From an uncultured Bacteroidota bacterium (GTDB taxonomy: Bacteria; Bacteroidota; Bacteroidia; Chitinophagales; LD1): 64,000 nucleotides of DNA. Made by a program: the position numbers and the translations under genes. Shown here piece after piece: positions 63,588 to 64,000 of the stretch; within the stretch, counting starts at the first letter, position 1, and each line of letters starts with the position of its first letter. The DNA lies in contig CAIXGR010000097.1 of the NCBI GenBank assembly GCA_903919075.1, positions 1 through 64,000 of the forward strand, in the 5' to 3' direction. Under the pieces are notes generated by a model. The model did not search any database. It was not told the DNA's origin and saw only the letters and a program-made list of their open reading frames with translations.

Positions 63588-64000
63588 TTTAAGGTTTAAA
63601 AATTAAAGTTTCGGTATTGTAACAAATACATACCTATTATATGCCCCTTTGCGGCAAGCTTGTCAATTTGCATTAGGTGCGGCGTTAACGTATTACACTA
63701 AATAAGCATGGATATAGCCCCATAAACAGGCGGAAGCATTTAATCTAACAAGGCTACTTTGTATAGTATATATACTAAAACGGAACTATGGTGAGCGGGA
63801 AATACATGTATGGCTTAATGTATAACTTGTAGCATACAAAAGGTGGAACTAAAAAAGATGTGAGTGATTGTTTAATTATTTGCTGGGGCGGTTTTCTTTT
63901 TGGTGCTTCAAAATGATGACGGACGACTGGTGAAGGAGTAACTGTTACGAGTTTTTAAGTCTCCCCTTTAGGGGAGATTTAGAGGGGTTCATTTTAAAAA
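63588..64000. other. Intergenic tail of the window, no gene seen
   Basis: It contains a weak minus-strand promoter-like element (63598-63626) and ends with the repeat at 63958-63990. I see no ORF or RNA gene. Confidence 0.6.
63958..63990. repeat. Dispersed palindromic repeat at the window end
   Basis: AGTCTCCCC-TTTA-GGGGAGATTTAGAGGGG has a perfect 7-bp stem (TCTCCCC/GGGGAGA). The form is that of dispersed repeats seen in many Bacteroidota genomes. Confidence 0.6.

Overview
The window is AT-rich chromosomal DNA that reads as a member of the Bacteroidota, most likely a Chitinophagales- or Sphingobacteriales-like environmental lineage. Four things point there: type IX secretion (T9SS) 'type B' C-terminal sorting domains on two secreted proteins, promoters of the Bacteroidota form (TTG/TTTG, about 19 bp, TAnnTTTG), many Bacteroidota-specific families (DUF4468, DUF6600, PID-CTERM, secreted glycine-rich proteins), and dispersed palindromic or heptamer repeats in place of insertion sequences. 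I found no phage, transposase, CRISPR array or rRNA.

Region 1 (1-950): three copies of a 99-bp tandem repeat cut by the window edge, a tRNA-Asn with a near-perfect promoter, and a small acyl carrier protein.

Region 2 (945-34286) is one long surface-glycan locus. A left minus-strand unit holds two GT4 glycosyltransferases, a Gfo/Idh/MocA (WbpB-like) dehydrogenase and an AsnB-type amidotransferase. One plus-strand GT4 gene follows. A 19-kb minus-strand run then holds, in transcription order, a polytopic membrane protein (polymerase candidate), a GT4, gmd and fcl (GDP-L-fucose), an ABC-2 permease and Wzt-type ATPase, a sugar aminotransferase, a WbqC protein, a methyltransferase, a NeuD/PglD-like acyltransferase, a predicted five-bladed propeller protein, four GT2-type enzymes, a DUF5672 protein, a GT4-like protein and a deacetylase-GT4 fusion. 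Divergent from it, a plus-strand unit carries a second AsnB homologue, a GT4, a Wza-like lipoprotein, a Wzc-like tyrosine autokinase and a WecA/MraY-like initiating transferase. The locus therefore combines ABC-transporter export parts with Wza/Wzc/WecA parts. No Wzx flippase is visible.

Region 3 (34486-45306) holds an RNase H-like YkuK protein, a lipoprotein, a DUF6600 protein, a T9SS cargo protein, aspartate-semialdehyde dehydrogenase, a MORN-like secreted protein cut by one in-frame stop, two tandem paralogous secreted glycine-rich proteins and a DUF4468 protein. Region 4 (45529-64000) is mostly housekeeping: LysM protein, PfkB kinase, alpha/beta hydrolase, two amidohydrolase-fold proteins, trmB, an alkyltransferase-like protein, a PID-CTERM miniprotein, enoyl-CoA hydratase, PAP2-like protein, dnaN, TPR protein, DUF502 protein, a 1087-residue PKD-repeat T9SS protein, an XRE regulator and a glucosaminidase-like protein.

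The best leads for something new are the hybrid glycan locus with its two AsnB homologues and unknown polymerase candidate, the twin glycine-rich proteins with matching promoters, a 60-bp hairpin element inserted in frame in an amidohydrolase gene, and the nonsense-split MORN-like gene. All functions are inferred from motifs read by eye. No database search was run.
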